Positions 48,960 through 58,942 of a stretch of 64,000 nucleotides of DNA are shown here, one piece after another; the first letter of the stretch is position 1; every line of letters begins with the position of its first letter. Under the pieces are notes generated by a model. The model saw only the letters and a list, made by a program, of their open reading frames with translations. It was not told the origin of the DNA and did no database searches. The DNA comes from Bacteroidota bacterium (GTDB lineage Bacteria > Bacteroidota > Bacteroidia > Chitinophagales > Chitinophagaceae). The translations under genes were made by a program, and so were the position numbers. The stretch is taken from the NCBI GenBank assembly GCA_016711825.1, contig JADJSG010000004.1:1-64000 (forward strand), written 5' to 3'.

Positions 48960-50717
48960 TTACTTGACCTTGGCATTGATTGGCACAAACATAGGACCAG
49001 ACATACATGGATATACATGTGTTTTATAAACACCATTGTCTAAATAACTTTCAGCCCAACAATACTCACTGCCACGAGTATCGTCATTTTTCATTTGAGG
49101 AACATACCAAACAATGATATCTGTATTATTGATTGATTCTTGATTGATAAACTTTTCAGGCCCTTGTTCGAAATTTGTATTGCAACATGGTCCTATCGTT
49201 ACTAAATCATTTCCCCCTTCTTCTTTTTTCACATCAAATCGGGTGATATAGGTATAAGCATTATCTCCTCTTCCTCCATCATTAAATTGCCCTTTACTGG
49301 GTTCAATGTAAAATCCCTGATTGGCTGAAGTATTAATTTTATATAGATACCCTTCTGAGGTAAACGATGATTTATAATCTTGCAAATACCATTGTTCTGT
49401 TTGCCATGCCTGCCACTGTGTGCCATTCCATTGTGCAAATTGTTGGTTATTGCCTGCAAAATGAATACGCATCACTGGTCTGTAGGTTCCATTATTTCCA
49501 CACCCCCTACCTAAGCTGGCCGCAGCCGAACGGAAACGTCCATCTTTATAAAATTCATAACGTTGTAAATAATTGTAATTACATGGCATAGGCCATTGTT
49601 CACTGCTAAAATTTTGTTCTAAAGCAAATCCTACTTTTATGCCTTCTACCATAATATCGCTGACCCTTGGTTCACTTACAGCTACAACAGCAGCCTGACT
49701 AAATTCAGGACAACCCACTGCATCGCTGTAGCCAAAGCCTTCAGTATTGCTGTAGCTAACATGCCAATCCACGACTTTGGCATTATTGATAACTAATTGA
49801 TTGTTATAATACACTTCTGAAATCCGCAAACCATCACTGGTCGTAATCACATAATTAAACTTCCAATCATCTTTTTCAAGTTTACTAATTTGTTTACAAT
49901 AACATTCCATGATTTTATCAAACTTCAACTTTTTTTCACCAATTCTTTTGATGGTTTGTTCTTTACCTGTATTTGTCCATCGAATACCAACTATTTTAAA
50001 TTCAGTTAAATCAACAATCACCCACAATGCTTTATCGCCTTGTGTAAATGTAGGTGCTACACATAAATGTTGACTTCGTTCACATTTGGTATTATTGAGG
50101 GCTGTTTTAGTGTTTGACATTAATGCTTCCTTTTCATTTGGCTTAAAGCCCAATGCCTTTATTACATCTTCATTATTGATTGCGATTTGTGTAGCTATTT
50201 CTTTTAACACTGTAGGTATTTCAGGTTGTGATTGAGGCAAGGTGTTTATTTGAATTGTTTTGTTCATTTGCAAATCAACCAAAGCAGTGGTGGTTAAGTT
50301 TAAAGCATAATTATACATTTCTACTTTGTATACATTTCCTTGTTTATTGGCAACCGGAATTTCTTGTGGTCGTGCGGGATACACATTAAAAATTTCATTT
50401 CTAAATACTTGTTTAGTTTCGGGGTCAATGATATGCTCACAAAATTTTTCATCATGCAATGCAATATTTTGCGCAAGCGATTGTATACTATCAGCTTGAG
50501 CAAGTCTTAGTACTGGAATTTGTTGTTTCAATGCAGTTCGAATTGCCTCAATTCTTGTAGCCACGATGGGTAAATTTGCATGGATACTATCAGTATAAAG
50601 GATAGATTCTATAGCTTGAAGACGTTCAGTGTCTTTGGCATTTTCTGTACTTTCATGGCATGAAAAAAAGAAGAAGGTGCTGAACAATAAAATGAATATT
50701 TTAAATAAAAATCTCAT
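48960..50717 (-). CDS. Copper-amine-oxidase-like lipoprotein without the usual copper ligands
   Basis: 585 aa from ATG 50717. Signal peptide RFLFKIFILLFSTFFFFSCH with lipobox. The catalytic-domain pattern of copper amine oxidases is visible: DDWKFNYVITTSDGLRISEV, VDWHVSYSNTEGFGYSDAVG, NYNYLQRYEFYKDGRFR (the place of the TPQ motif NYD/E) and NTDIIVWYVPQ. The Cu-binding HxH and the third His appear replaced (YRPVMRIHF and WYVPQMKN). Oxidase activity is doubtful. The ATG at 50744 is rejected: TACATTTG (50723-50730) lies 5 nt before 50717. It directly follows a diheme peroxidase gene. Confidence 0.6.
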   Translation of the reverse strand: MRFLFKIFILLFSTFFFFSCHESTENAKDTERLQAIESILYTDSIHANLPIVATRIEAIRTALKQQIPVLRLAQADSIQSLAQNIALHDEKFCEHIIDPETKQVFRNEIFNVYPARPQEIPVANKQGNVYKVEMYNYALNLTTTALVDLQMNKTIQINTLPQSQPEIPTVLKEIATQIAINNEDVIKALGFKPNEKEALMSNTKTALNNTKCERSQHLCVAPTFTQGDKALWVIVDLTEFKIVGIRWTNTGKEQTIKRIGEKKLKFDKIMECYCKQISKLEKDDWKFNYVITTSDGLRISEVYYNNQLVINNAKVVDWHVSYSNTEGFGYSDAVGCPEFSQAAVVAVSEPRVSDIMVEGIKVGFALEQNFSSEQWPMPCNYNYLQRYEFYKDGRFRSAAASLGRGCGNNGTYRPVMRIHFAGNNQQFAQWNGTQWQAWQTEQWYLQDYKSSFTSEGYLYKINTSANQGFYIEPSKGQFNDGGRGDNAYTYITRFDVKKEEGGNDLVTIGPCCNTNFEQGPEKFINQESINNTDIIVWYVPQMKNDDTRGSEYCWAESYLDNGVYKTHVYPCMSGPMFVPINAKVK

Positions 50718-50722
50718 AGGCA

Positions 50723-50730
50723 CAAATGTA
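50723..50730 (-). promoter_or_regulatory. -7 promoter element close to the amine-oxidase-like start
   Basis: TACATTTG on the minus strand, 5 nt before ATG 50717, between the peroxidase stop and this gene. Confidence 0.45.
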
Positions 50731-50744
50731 CTATCATTCATCAT

Positions 50745-51812
50745 TTATTTTACATCAAAGGGGTTTCTGAAATGGGAATCATTGAGATAACTGGTATCCG
50801 TTAAAGAAGCTAAAAAAAGAATAAGATCTCGTTTTTCTGATGGTGAAAGTTCAAATCCTTGAATATGCTGATGCTTATTCGGATGCAAACGCCCATCACC
50901 TTTAGCATCACCATTAAGTACATTTCTACCTCCACTTGCATAGATATCAATCACTTCTATAAGAGTATTTACACTGCCATCATGCATATAAGGTGCGGTT
51001 ATCATACAATTTCTTAAAGATGGAATTTTAAACTTCCCATTATCTTGCGGCTTAGCTGTGATTTTACCCATACCAATATCAGATGCTGGATATCCATGCT
51101 GATTCATCACATGATATAAACCAATATTGGCATAAATACTATCGAGATTGTTTGTCAAGTTTGCACTCGTAAAAAAAGGGGGTATATGGCAAAGGTTACA
51201 TTTCAATTGATGACTGCTGAATAGTTTTAATCCATTTTGCTCACTAGCATTTAAAGCATGTTGATTACCCTTCAAAAACATATCATATGGACTATTGTTA
51301 CTATTTAATGTTTTTATATAGGCAATAATGCATGCTTCTATATCACTTACACTGCATTGATCTGCCTTTTTATGAAAGGCAGATTGATATAAGGACTGAT
51401 AAAGACTATCTTGACAAAAAAATGCAATTAATTTTTCTGCTTGTACATCAAATCCCATTTCCAAAGGGTGGGTTTGATATAGAGGTCGTTTTATTTGGTT
51501 TTCTAAAGTTGTAACAGAAGGATTGCCCCAGTCAAAAAAACGATTTTGGGAAATATTTAATAATGAAGGGGCATTGTGTAATAAATTTTCACCATTGGCT
51601 GCCACACTCTTTCGGTAACCATCTGTAAAAGCAAATATGGGACTATGACAACTAGCACACGATTTAGATTGATTGTAAGACAGCCTCTTTTCAAAAAAAA
51701 GATAATGTCCTAAAACTGCTTTTGTATCATAATGTTCATCCTGCGACGATTTTGTCATTCTCGAACAAGAAAAGCTTACAATACAGATTAAAATAAACAG
51801 CTTAAATTTCAT
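50745..51812 (-). CDS. Diheme cytochrome c peroxidase/MauG-family lipoprotein
   Basis: 355 aa. Signal peptide KFKLFILICIVSFSCS with a lipobox cysteine at residue 16. Two heme c motifs, CASCH (residues 52-56) and CNLCH (205-209), give the diheme arrangement of bacterial cytochrome c peroxidase and MauG. Other family blocks: LGHYLFFEKRLSYNQSKSCA, HNAPSLLNISQNRFFDWGN and NCMITAPYMHDGSVNTLIEV. It reduces peroxide or, in MauG-like members, oxidises a partner protein. The next gene (27 bp downstream) is the amine-oxidase-like lipoprotein. TATATTTA (51819-51826) lies 6 nt before the start. Confidence 0.88.
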   Translation of the reverse strand: MKFKLFILICIVSFSCSRMTKSSQDEHYDTKAVLGHYLFFEKRLSYNQSKSCASCHSPIFAFTDGYRKSVAANGENLLHNAPSLLNISQNRFFDWGNPSVTTLENQIKRPLYQTHPLEMGFDVQAEKLIAFFCQDSLYQSLYQSAFHKKADQCSVSDIEACIIAYIKTLNSNNSPYDMFLKGNQHALNASEQNGLKLFSSHQLKCNLCHIPPFFTSANLTNNLDSIYANIGLYHVMNQHGYPASDIGMGKITAKPQDNGKFKIPSLRNCMITAPYMHDGSVNTLIEVIDIYASGGRNVLNGDAKGDGRLHPNKHQHIQGFELSPSEKRDLILFLASLTDTSYLNDSHFRNPFDVK

Positions 51813-51995
51813 AAACCCTAAATATAATTGAACCCAGTGAAACCCAAAACATAAAATTATTTTTTAAATATTTATTTAATGTATGTAACAAATGTTTAAT
51901 ATATAAATTTGTTAAAAATAAATATTTAACAAATTATATTTAATTATAATATCTAAATAGCAAGAATTAAAAAAGAATCTGAATTTAAATGGCTT

Positions 51996-52003
51996 TATTT
52001 TTG
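51996..52003 (+). promoter_or_regulatory. -7 promoter element of the SdrD-repeat adhesin
   Basis: TATTTTTG, 27 bp before ATG 52031. It supports that ATG over an upstream in-frame start at 51989. Confidence 0.45.
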
Positions 52004-52030
52004 TTGATACTAAAATCTAAAAATCCTTAT

Positions 52031-55000
52031 ATGAGAAAAAAACTACTGTTATTTTCAACCTTTCTAGCACTTTCAAGCCAAACACTGTTTGCTCAAATCA
52101 GTGGTGTAGTGTATAGAGATTACAATGCAAATGGCACGCTTGAAACCTCAGCACCAACCAATGAGCCTGGTGTTGCAGGAGTTATCATCAATGCATATGA
52201 TGCCAACAACACCTTATTATCAACAGCAACATCTGCTAACGATGGCTCTTACTCTATGCCATTTACCGACAAAGCTCGTGTTGAATTTATCATCCCTGCG
52301 GGGCTTAATTGTGTTAGTAGCAATTTAGACTTTACAGGAGCAGGTGTAGATGGAAACAATGTGCGATTTGTAGGTGGAAATACGTCAAATTTAAATTTCG
52401 GAGTAAGTCATCCAAACGATTTTATTAAAAATACCAACCCATTTGTGTTTGTACCAGTTTACACTGCTGGAGATCCATTAGGTGGTGGCAATTCAGGTAG
52501 CACAACAGGATTTGTTGGATATGAATTAAATTCAACAGGTACACCTGCCAGTTCTAAAACACTTCCTCAATCGGCCTTGGGTACAGTATGGGGAGGGGCA
52601 TATAGTAAACAAGCACAACGCATATTTACTGCTGCCTTTATGAAACGACAAGTAGGTATGGGACCAATGGGTTCTGGAGGCATTTATATGCTTGAACCAA
52701 CCCTGAGTTCATTTAATGTGACCCAATTCTACGATATGGATGCGAATGGATACAGAACCCGTGCAGCTGCAGGTGCAATTGCTTATGGTGCTGGCAGTTC
52801 ATTTACAATCACTGGTGGTACAACCGTTACTTATAATGGTCCTGTAGATCCAGCATCTGGTTTTCCAGAAGGATTAGGTGTTATAGGAACAAATGTTGAA
52901 AGAGGATTACCTGCAAGTAGAACAGCTGATTGTAATGACCCCGCAGCATTTGACCAAGTAGGTAAGGTAAGTTTAGGAGATATTGAAATTAGTGATAATG
53001 GCAAATTTTTATTTGTTATGAATTTGTATGATAGAAAATTGTACAGACTTGAGTTAGACAATGCATACGCACCAACAAGTGTAATCGCTGTAACGAGTTA
53101 TACGCTTCCGACAGTTGCTATTACAAATGGCGAATTAAGACCATTTGCAGTTTCTTATCATAGAGGAAAAGTATATGTTGGCGCTGTTGCCTCTGGTGAA
53201 AACGGCGGGTCAAACACATACCTTGGAGCCACTGATTTATATGCATTTGTTTTTGAATTGAACGACCCATTGGGTGCTGCTTCATTTAATGGAACACCAG
53301 TTATGAATTTCCCATTAAATTATTTAAAAGGATATCCTATTCTACCTGTTAATACCACTCCCAACAAATTGTGGCACCCATGGAGCAATAATACTGCTAA
53401 CACTTATGGTGGTGGCGAGTTTACTTGGTCAAGTGCGATGCTTAGCAATATCGAATTTACTGATAGAGGTGATATGATTCTTGATTTTTTTGACAGAGGC
53501 GGTCATCAATATGGATATGCCAATTATAAAAACCTTACAGGTACAACAGTTTCTCAATATGACGTGTCGGGTGATGTACTTATCGCTGGTAAAGACTGCA
53601 ATACGGGTAGTTTTACATTAGAAAATAATGGCAGTTACAACTCAAATGGTATTAACATTGCATCATTAGGTGTAGGGAATACAGAAGGACCAGGTGGTGG
53701 CGAGTTCTTTTATCAAGAAGTACCCCCAGATGATTATCACCATGAAACAAGTATGGGATCATTAGCTATTTTACCTGGTGCAAGAAAAGGTATATTTGCT
53801 TTGATGGATGCTACAACTGCTTTTTCAGGAGGCACAGGACATTTTTCAACAGAAACTGGTATCGCATCAAACAGGGTTTTAATCTATGACGGCGCCGATG
53901 GTACTATGTCAAAAGCAAACGGATTAGGCGATTTAGAACTTGCAGGCGATGAACCCGATGTTGAAATTGGGAACAGGGTATGGAAAGATTTAAATAAAAA
54001 TGGCATTCAAGATGCTCATGAACCAAGTATCCCAGGTATGCAAATCGGTTTATTTGAAATTGGAAATGGCTCCCCTATTGCTACAGCAACCACAGATGCG
54101 GATGGGTTATATAAATTTTCAACAGCAGTTGGTACAAACACTTCAAGTAATATTTATAATCTTGCCTTAATATATGATGGTAATTATGAAGTAAAAGTGA
54201 TTGGCATAGGAGCAGGATTAAATGTAGGTACTAACCTTACTTATACAAGCCCTGTAATAGGTGAAACCATCGGAATTGATAATACTGGTGCAACCCTTAA
54301 CAATAGTGACGCCTTTTTAGTAAGCAATATCCCTACTATCCCTATTAAATTAGGTAAAAAAGGTGAAAACAATCCGAATTATGATTTTGGTTTTACCCCA
54401 TTGTCTAGTTCATGTGCAAACAATCTTTTGCTAAACCCTAGTTTTGAAGAAAGTGCCAACCCGATTACTTATAGTCAATTGTTTACCCCATCAAACTGGA
54501 ATGCAAGCAATGCAGCATTCCCTGAACTTAATTGGGCAACAACGGATAGTGTATCCTATTTAGCTCTTTCTAGTGCAAGTCCACTGGCCTATCAAAATGT
54601 ACCTGTTCTAAAAGGTTATTCTTACAACCTTTCTTTTTATAGTGGCATGAATGACCCTCAAGCTAATGACGGTAAAGTGTTGATGCAATATTACGATATC
54701 AATAATAATCCTTTAGGCACTGCTGCAGTATTTCAGGTAAATTATGATATTGAGTCTACTTCATCATTATCACCTGCCCCTGATAATATTTCATTAGGTG
54801 CGGCACCTACCAATGCAAGTTATGTAAGGGTTTCAATTCAATATAATGGACCCTCATTAGTTGATTTTACAAAAGTAGATGCTATCTGTTTGACATCTAA
54901 CCCACCAGCTCAATTAGGCAACTATGTTTGGGTTGACAACAATAAAGATGGTATACAAGATGCCAACGAAGTTGGAATCGCTGGAATCACTGTTTCACTT

Positions 55001-58000
55001 TTTGACAATACAAATGCATTAGTATCTTCTACCATAACAGATGCTTATGGTTATTACAAATTCAAACCACTTGGTCCGGGTACCTACAGTGTTGGTTTCA
55101 CTTTACCAGCTAATTATGAATTCACGATGCAAAATGCGGGTGGTAACGACGAATTAGATAGTGATGTAGACCCAATGACTGGCAAAACCTCTAATTATAT
55201 ATTAGCAGCATCTGATAGTAATATGTCAGTAGATGCAGGTATTTATTTTACACCTGTTTCAACTGCGAAAGTGGGTAATTTTGTATGGTACGATTTAAAT
55301 AAAGATGGCATTCAAAATGTTGGAGAAACAGGCATCAGTGGTGTAACCGTTTCTTTATACAATATTGCAGGTGCTTTGGTAGCTACCACAATTACGAATG
55401 CTGATGGCTTCTATTGTTTTTCTGATGTAATACCAGGCACTTACAGTGTAGGATTTTCAACACCTCCAGGCTTAGTAATCAGCCCTAACAATGGCACTGT
55501 TGACAATCCTAGTAACAGTGATGCTAATCCTATCAATGGCATGACTTCTACATTCACAGTGGTTGCAGGTGACAATATCACCTATGTCGATGCTGGCATG
55601 TTTAGCATTTCAGTTGACTTCCCATTATTAGGAGGCTTAGGCGATAAAGTATGGTATGATGTAAATCAAAATGGTATACAAGAAGCAAATGAATCTGGCG
55701 TACCTAATGTAACGGTTACTTTATATCAAGCTGATGGCATTACAGTGATTACCAGTACTAAAACGGATGGATTTGGTAATTATGTATTTAATAATTTAAC
55801 CGCTGGTCAATATATAGTAGGATTTAGCGATTTACCGATTTCATACACATTTAGCCCGGCTAATGTAGGCACTGATAGTGCAATCAATAGTGATGCAAAT
55901 ATTGTATCAGGCAAAACAGCACTTATTAATTTGGCTGCAGGTCAATACAATATGACTTATGACGCAGGTATTTATAATAACAACCCTTTAAATAACAATA
56001 GTATTGGTGACTTTGTTTGGAATGATATCAATAAAAATGGCATTCAAGATATCGGCGAAACGGGTGTTGCAGGTATAACTGTTACTTTATATGACAATTT
56101 AAATAATATTGTTTCTACCACTTCTACGGATGCAAACGGATTTTATTTGTTCCCTGATTTACCTAATGGTACTTATTATGTAGGATTTAGTAATTTACCT
56201 CCAGGGTATGTATTTAGTACATCTGGACAAGGTACGCCAACAACTGATAGCGATCCAAATCCAGCAACTGGTTTAACCACTACAGTTACTTTAGTTGGCG
56301 GTACAAACGTCACTGATTTAGATGCTGGTATTAATATTGGCAATACAAAAATCGGAAAAGGAACCTTGGGTGACAGAGTATGGTATGACATGAATAATAA
56401 TGGATTACAAGATGCAGGTGAAGCAGGTGTAGCAGGAATTACGGTTACATTATATGCTTCAGATGGCATCACTGTTTTAAACACAACCCAAACGAATGCA
56501 TTAGGTAATTATATTTTTACTAATTTAGATGGTGGTACTTACATTGTAGGATTTACCAATATTCCAGTAGGATTCACAATCAGTACTAAAGATGCCGATG
56601 CACAAGGTATCAATGGTGAACTTAACAGCGATGTAAATGTTGGCACACAAAAAACCGATGCGATTCTTTTAGGCACTGGTGAAGACAAATTGAGTGTTGA
56701 CATGGGTATTGTACCACCAATTGGAACTGCGGCATTAGGAAACTTTGTTTGGTTTGATTTAAACAATGACGGTTTACAAACTTTAGGTGAACCGGGTGTA
56801 CAAGGTGTAATGGTTACATTATACAATGGCAGTGGTAATGTGGTAGCAAACACTATAACCGATGGCAATGGTGAATACCATTTTGTAGCATTAACACCAG
56901 GAGTTTACAATGTTGAATTTAGTAATTTACCTGTAGGTTATAATTTTACAACCTATGATGCAGATGCATTAGGAATCAATGGCACGGTAAATAGTGATGC
57001 CGATGTTATAAACGGTTTAACCCAAACAGTAACCCTAAATGTAGGTGACAACAACTTAAATTTAGATGCTGGTATTGTTTCAACAACCATTGCGAGTGTG
57101 GGTGATTATGTATGGTTTGATGCTAATCATGATGGATTACAAGATTTAGGTGAAAGTGGTATCGGTGGCGTCTTAGTGACCTTATATGATGCATTGAATG
57201 TAGCAGTAGCAAGCACTTTGACAAAAGCTGATGGTAGCTATATCTTTACCAATGTAACACCTGGAACTTATACCATAGGATTTAGCAATATTCCAGTGGG
57301 TATGGTATTTACAACCCAAGGGGGTAACGCCAATGCAAATGATGATAGCAATGTAGATCCTGAAACAGGATTAACTTCAAGCTTCACCGTTTTACCAGGA
57401 ACACATAACCCTACCATCGATGCAGGCTTGTATACCCCAGTTTTAGCTGGCTTGGGTAATTATGTATGGCATGATGTGAATGAAAATGGCTTACAAGACG
57501 GTGGCGAACCAGGTGTTGCAGGTGTATTAGTTACACTTTATGCAAGTGATGGCATTACGGTTATTGCTACAGCAACTACAGATGGCAATGGTGCATATTC
57601 ATTTACCAACTTACAAGAAGGTACCTACATCGTAGGGTTCTCTGAATTGCCCATTGGTGCAACACGTACTCAGTTGATTGGCGCTATAAATGATGCTACA
57701 AACAGTGACTTAAAAGCAGGTGGACAAACCGACCCTATCGCACTTCCTGCTGGCATATACAATCCAAACATTGATGCAGGTATCTATTATGGCTATCCGT
57801 TAGCTGCTCACCAATTAGTGGCAACGATCGCAGTATTAGAATCTGAAGATAAATGCAACGTTAATTGGTTTACTTCAACTGAAGTGAATACCAAAAACTT
57901 TGATATTGAAAGAAGTATAGACGGTAAAAACTTTATCAAAGTAGGAACAATGCCAGCCAGCGGCAATACAATTGGAAAAACGAATTACAACTTTAGAGAT

Positions 58001-58369
58001 GATATTAAAGATATCGCTCATGTTAAATTAATCTATTACAGAATCAGATTAAATGACATTGATGATAATTTCAATCTTTCTAATATCGTAACCGCCAGAC
58101 CAGTAAATGATGAAAATATCTTAGTATACCCTTCTGCTTTTGAAAACACAATCTTTATTGAATACACTTCTGCTGACAACTCAGCATTAGAAATTGTGTT
58201 GACCGATGTAGCTGGAAAAACAATTACTAAACAACAAGTAGTCATCGAAAAAGGATTTAACAAACTTAGTTTGCGTAATCTAGAAGGTGTTGCTACAGGT
58301 AATTATTATATTAAAATTATCAATCAGGATTTTGAAGAAAAATATATTATCAAAGTGCAAAAAAAATAA
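52031..58369 (+). CDS. Giant T9SS adhesin with SdrD B-like repeats
   Basis: 2,112 aa from ATG 52031. Signal peptide RKKLLLFSTFLALSSQTLFA, then an SdrD-type segment (SGVVYRDYNANG) at the N-terminus. A propeller-like region with ISDNGKFLFVMNLYDRKLYR fills about residues 120-640. Nine SdrD B repeats of the form (V/L)G(N/D)xVWxDxNxxGxQ follow at about 646-1920, each an EF-hand-like calcium site. A C-terminal module TEVNTKNFDIERSIDGKNF and a T9SS sorting domain (VYPSAFENTIFIEY to IIKVQKK) end the protein. Probably a cell-surface calcium-dependent adhesin. Monocistronic with a strong terminator. Confidence 0.88.
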   Translation: MRKKLLLFSTFLALSSQTLFAQISGVVYRDYNANGTLETSAPTNEPGVAGVIINAYDANNTLLSTATSANDGSYSMPFTDKARVEFIIPAGLNCVSSNLDFTGAGVDGNNVRFVGGNTSNLNFGVSHPNDFIKNTNPFVFVPVYTAGDPLGGGNSGSTTGFVGYELNSTGTPASSKTLPQSALGTVWGGAYSKQAQRIFTAAFMKRQVGMGPMGSGGIYMLEPTLSSFNVTQFYDMDANGYRTRAAAGAIAYGAGSSFTITGGTTVTYNGPVDPASGFPEGLGVIGTNVERGLPASRTADCNDPAAFDQVGKVSLGDIEISDNGKFLFVMNLYDRKLYRLELDNAYAPTSVIAVTSYTLPTVAITNGELRPFAVSYHRGKVYVGAVASGENGGSNTYLGATDLYAFVFELNDPLGAASFNGTPVMNFPLNYLKGYPILPVNTTPNKLWHPWSNNTANTYGGGEFTWSSAMLSNIEFTDRGDMILDFFDRGGHQYGYANYKNLTGTTVSQYDVSGDVLIAGKDCNTGSFTLENNGSYNSNGINIASLGVGNTEGPGGGEFFYQEVPPDDYHHETSMGSLAILPGARKGIFALMDATTAFSGGTGHFSTETGIASNRVLIYDGADGTMSKANGLGDLELAGDEPDVEIGNRVWKDLNKNGIQDAHEPSIPGMQIGLFEIGNGSPIATATTDADGLYKFSTAVGTNTSSNIYNLALIYDGNYEVKVIGIGAGLNVGTNLTYTSPVIGETIGIDNTGATLNNSDAFLVSNIPTIPIKLGKKGENNPNYDFGFTPLSSSCANNLLLNPSFEESANPITYSQLFTPSNWNASNAAFPELNWATTDSVSYLALSSASPLAYQNVPVLKGYSYNLSFYSGMNDPQANDGKVLMQYYDINNNPLGTAAVFQVNYDIESTSSLSPAPDNISLGAAPTNASYVRVSIQYNGPSLVDFTKVDAICLTSNPPAQLGNYVWVDNNKDGIQDANEVGIAGITVSLFDNTNALVSSTITDAYGYYKFKPLGPGTYSVGFTLPANYEFTMQNAGGNDELDSDVDPMTGKTSNYILAASDSNMSVDAGIYFTPVSTAKVGNFVWYDLNKDGIQNVGETGISGVTVSLYNIAGALVATTITNADGFYCFSDVIPGTYSVGFSTPPGLVISPNNGTVDNPSNSDANPINGMTSTFTVVAGDNITYVDAGMFSISVDFPLLGGLGDKVWYDVNQNGIQEANESGVPNVTVTLYQADGITVITSTKTDGFGNYVFNNLTAGQYIVGFSDLPISYTFSPANVGTDSAINSDANIVSGKTALINLAAGQYNMTYDAGIYNNNPLNNNSIGDFVWNDINKNGIQDIGETGVAGITVTLYDNLNNIVSTTSTDANGFYLFPDLPNGTYYVGFSNLPPGYVFSTSGQGTPTTDSDPNPATGLTTTVTLVGGTNVTDLDAGINIGNTKIGKGTLGDRVWYDMNNNGLQDAGEAGVAGITVTLYASDGITVLNTTQTNALGNYIFTNLDGGTYIVGFTNIPVGFTISTKDADAQGINGELNSDVNVGTQKTDAILLGTGEDKLSVDMGIVPPIGTAALGNFVWFDLNNDGLQTLGEPGVQGVMVTLYNGSGNVVANTITDGNGEYHFVALTPGVYNVEFSNLPVGYNFTTYDADALGINGTVNSDADVINGLTQTVTLNVGDNNLNLDAGIVSTTIASVGDYVWFDANHDGLQDLGESGIGGVLVTLYDALNVAVASTLTKADGSYIFTNVTPGTYTIGFSNIPVGMVFTTQGGNANANDDSNVDPETGLTSSFTVLPGTHNPTIDAGLYTPVLAGLGNYVWHDVNENGLQDGGEPGVAGVLVTLYASDGITVIATATTDGNGAYSFTNLQEGTYIVGFSELPIGATRTQLIGAINDATNSDLKAGGQTDPIALPAGIYNPNIDAGIYYGYPLAAHQLVATIAVLESEDKCNVNWFTSTEVNTKNFDIERSIDGKNFIKVGTMPASGNTIGKTNYNFRDDIKDIAHVKLIYYRIRLNDIDDNFNLSNIVTARPVNDENILVYPSAFENTIFIEYTSADNSALEIVLTDVAGKTITKQQVVIEKGFNKLSLRNLEGVATGNYYIKIINQDFEEKYIIKVQKK
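53968..57780 (+). repeat. Tandem SdrD B repeats within the adhesin gene
   Basis: Repeat starts near 53968, 54916, 55267, 55636, 56002, 56365, 56736, 57099 and 57453. The first is followed by a longer unique insert; the other eight have a period of about 360 bp. Confidence 0.8.
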
Positions 58370-58389
58370 TCACGCTTGATAAATATTCA

Positions 58390-58420
58390 AAGGAGCGCAA
58401 CTATTGCGCTCCTTTTTTTA
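58390..58420 (+). terminator. Rho-independent terminator of the adhesin gene
   Basis: AAGGAGCGCAA / TTGCGCTCCTT perfect 11-bp stem, 3-nt loop, then T5. Confidence 0.9.
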
Positions 58421-58532
58421 TTAATCAATGAAATGTATGATAATGCCTTTCATGATTAGTCGATTCTATATACCCTATTTATAATTTATATTAATTAAAT
58501 TTTTATCATTCGTAAATACAAACATTAAGTCC

Positions 58533-58540
58533 TAAATTTG
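58533..58540 (+). promoter_or_regulatory. -7 promoter element of the ferredoxin gene
   Basis: TAAATTTG, 30 bp before the start codon. Confidence 0.45.
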
Positions 58541-58570
58541 CCCCTTAAATCAATTAGATATAAAAACTGA

Positions 58571-58906
58571 ATGTATACTATAAATTTCAATTTTGAACAA
58601 AAAGGACTGGAACCACTCACTATTCATAACTGTGCCCCAGATGACAGCATATTAGAAATTGCTTTAAAAAATAAAATACATCTTCACCACAACTGTGGGG
58701 GTGTATGCGCCTGCAGCACTTGCCATATTTACTTAAACGCTGGCGATCAGTTTATTGAAGAACTCAGTGATCGGGAAGAAGATTTTATTGACCGAGCACG
58801 AAACCCAAGAATTAACTCTCGACTTTCATGTCAATGTGTTTTGTTTGAAGGCAGTGGCACTGTAGATGTGACTATACCCGATCAAACATTAATTCATGGT
58901 GAATAA
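58571..58906 (+). CDS. 2Fe-2S ferredoxin (adrenodoxin/Isc type)
   Basis: 111 aa. Electron carrier for iron-sulfur cluster assembly. The cluster cysteines are in HNCGGVCACSTCHIY (CX5CX2C) and the fourth in SRLSCQC, with family blocks DREEDFIDRA and NSRLSCQC. Cytoplasmic. It precedes iscX by 36 bp, supporting an Isc role; no iscS, iscU or hscA is present here. Confidence 0.9.
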   Translation: MYTINFNFEQKGLEPLTIHNCAPDDSILEIALKNKIHLHHNCGGVCACSTCHIYLNAGDQFIEELSDREEDFIDRARNPRINSRLSCQCVLFEGSGTVDVTIPDQTLIHGE

Positions 58907-58942
58907 TGATTAACCCACCCTATTTAATATAAAATAACATAT

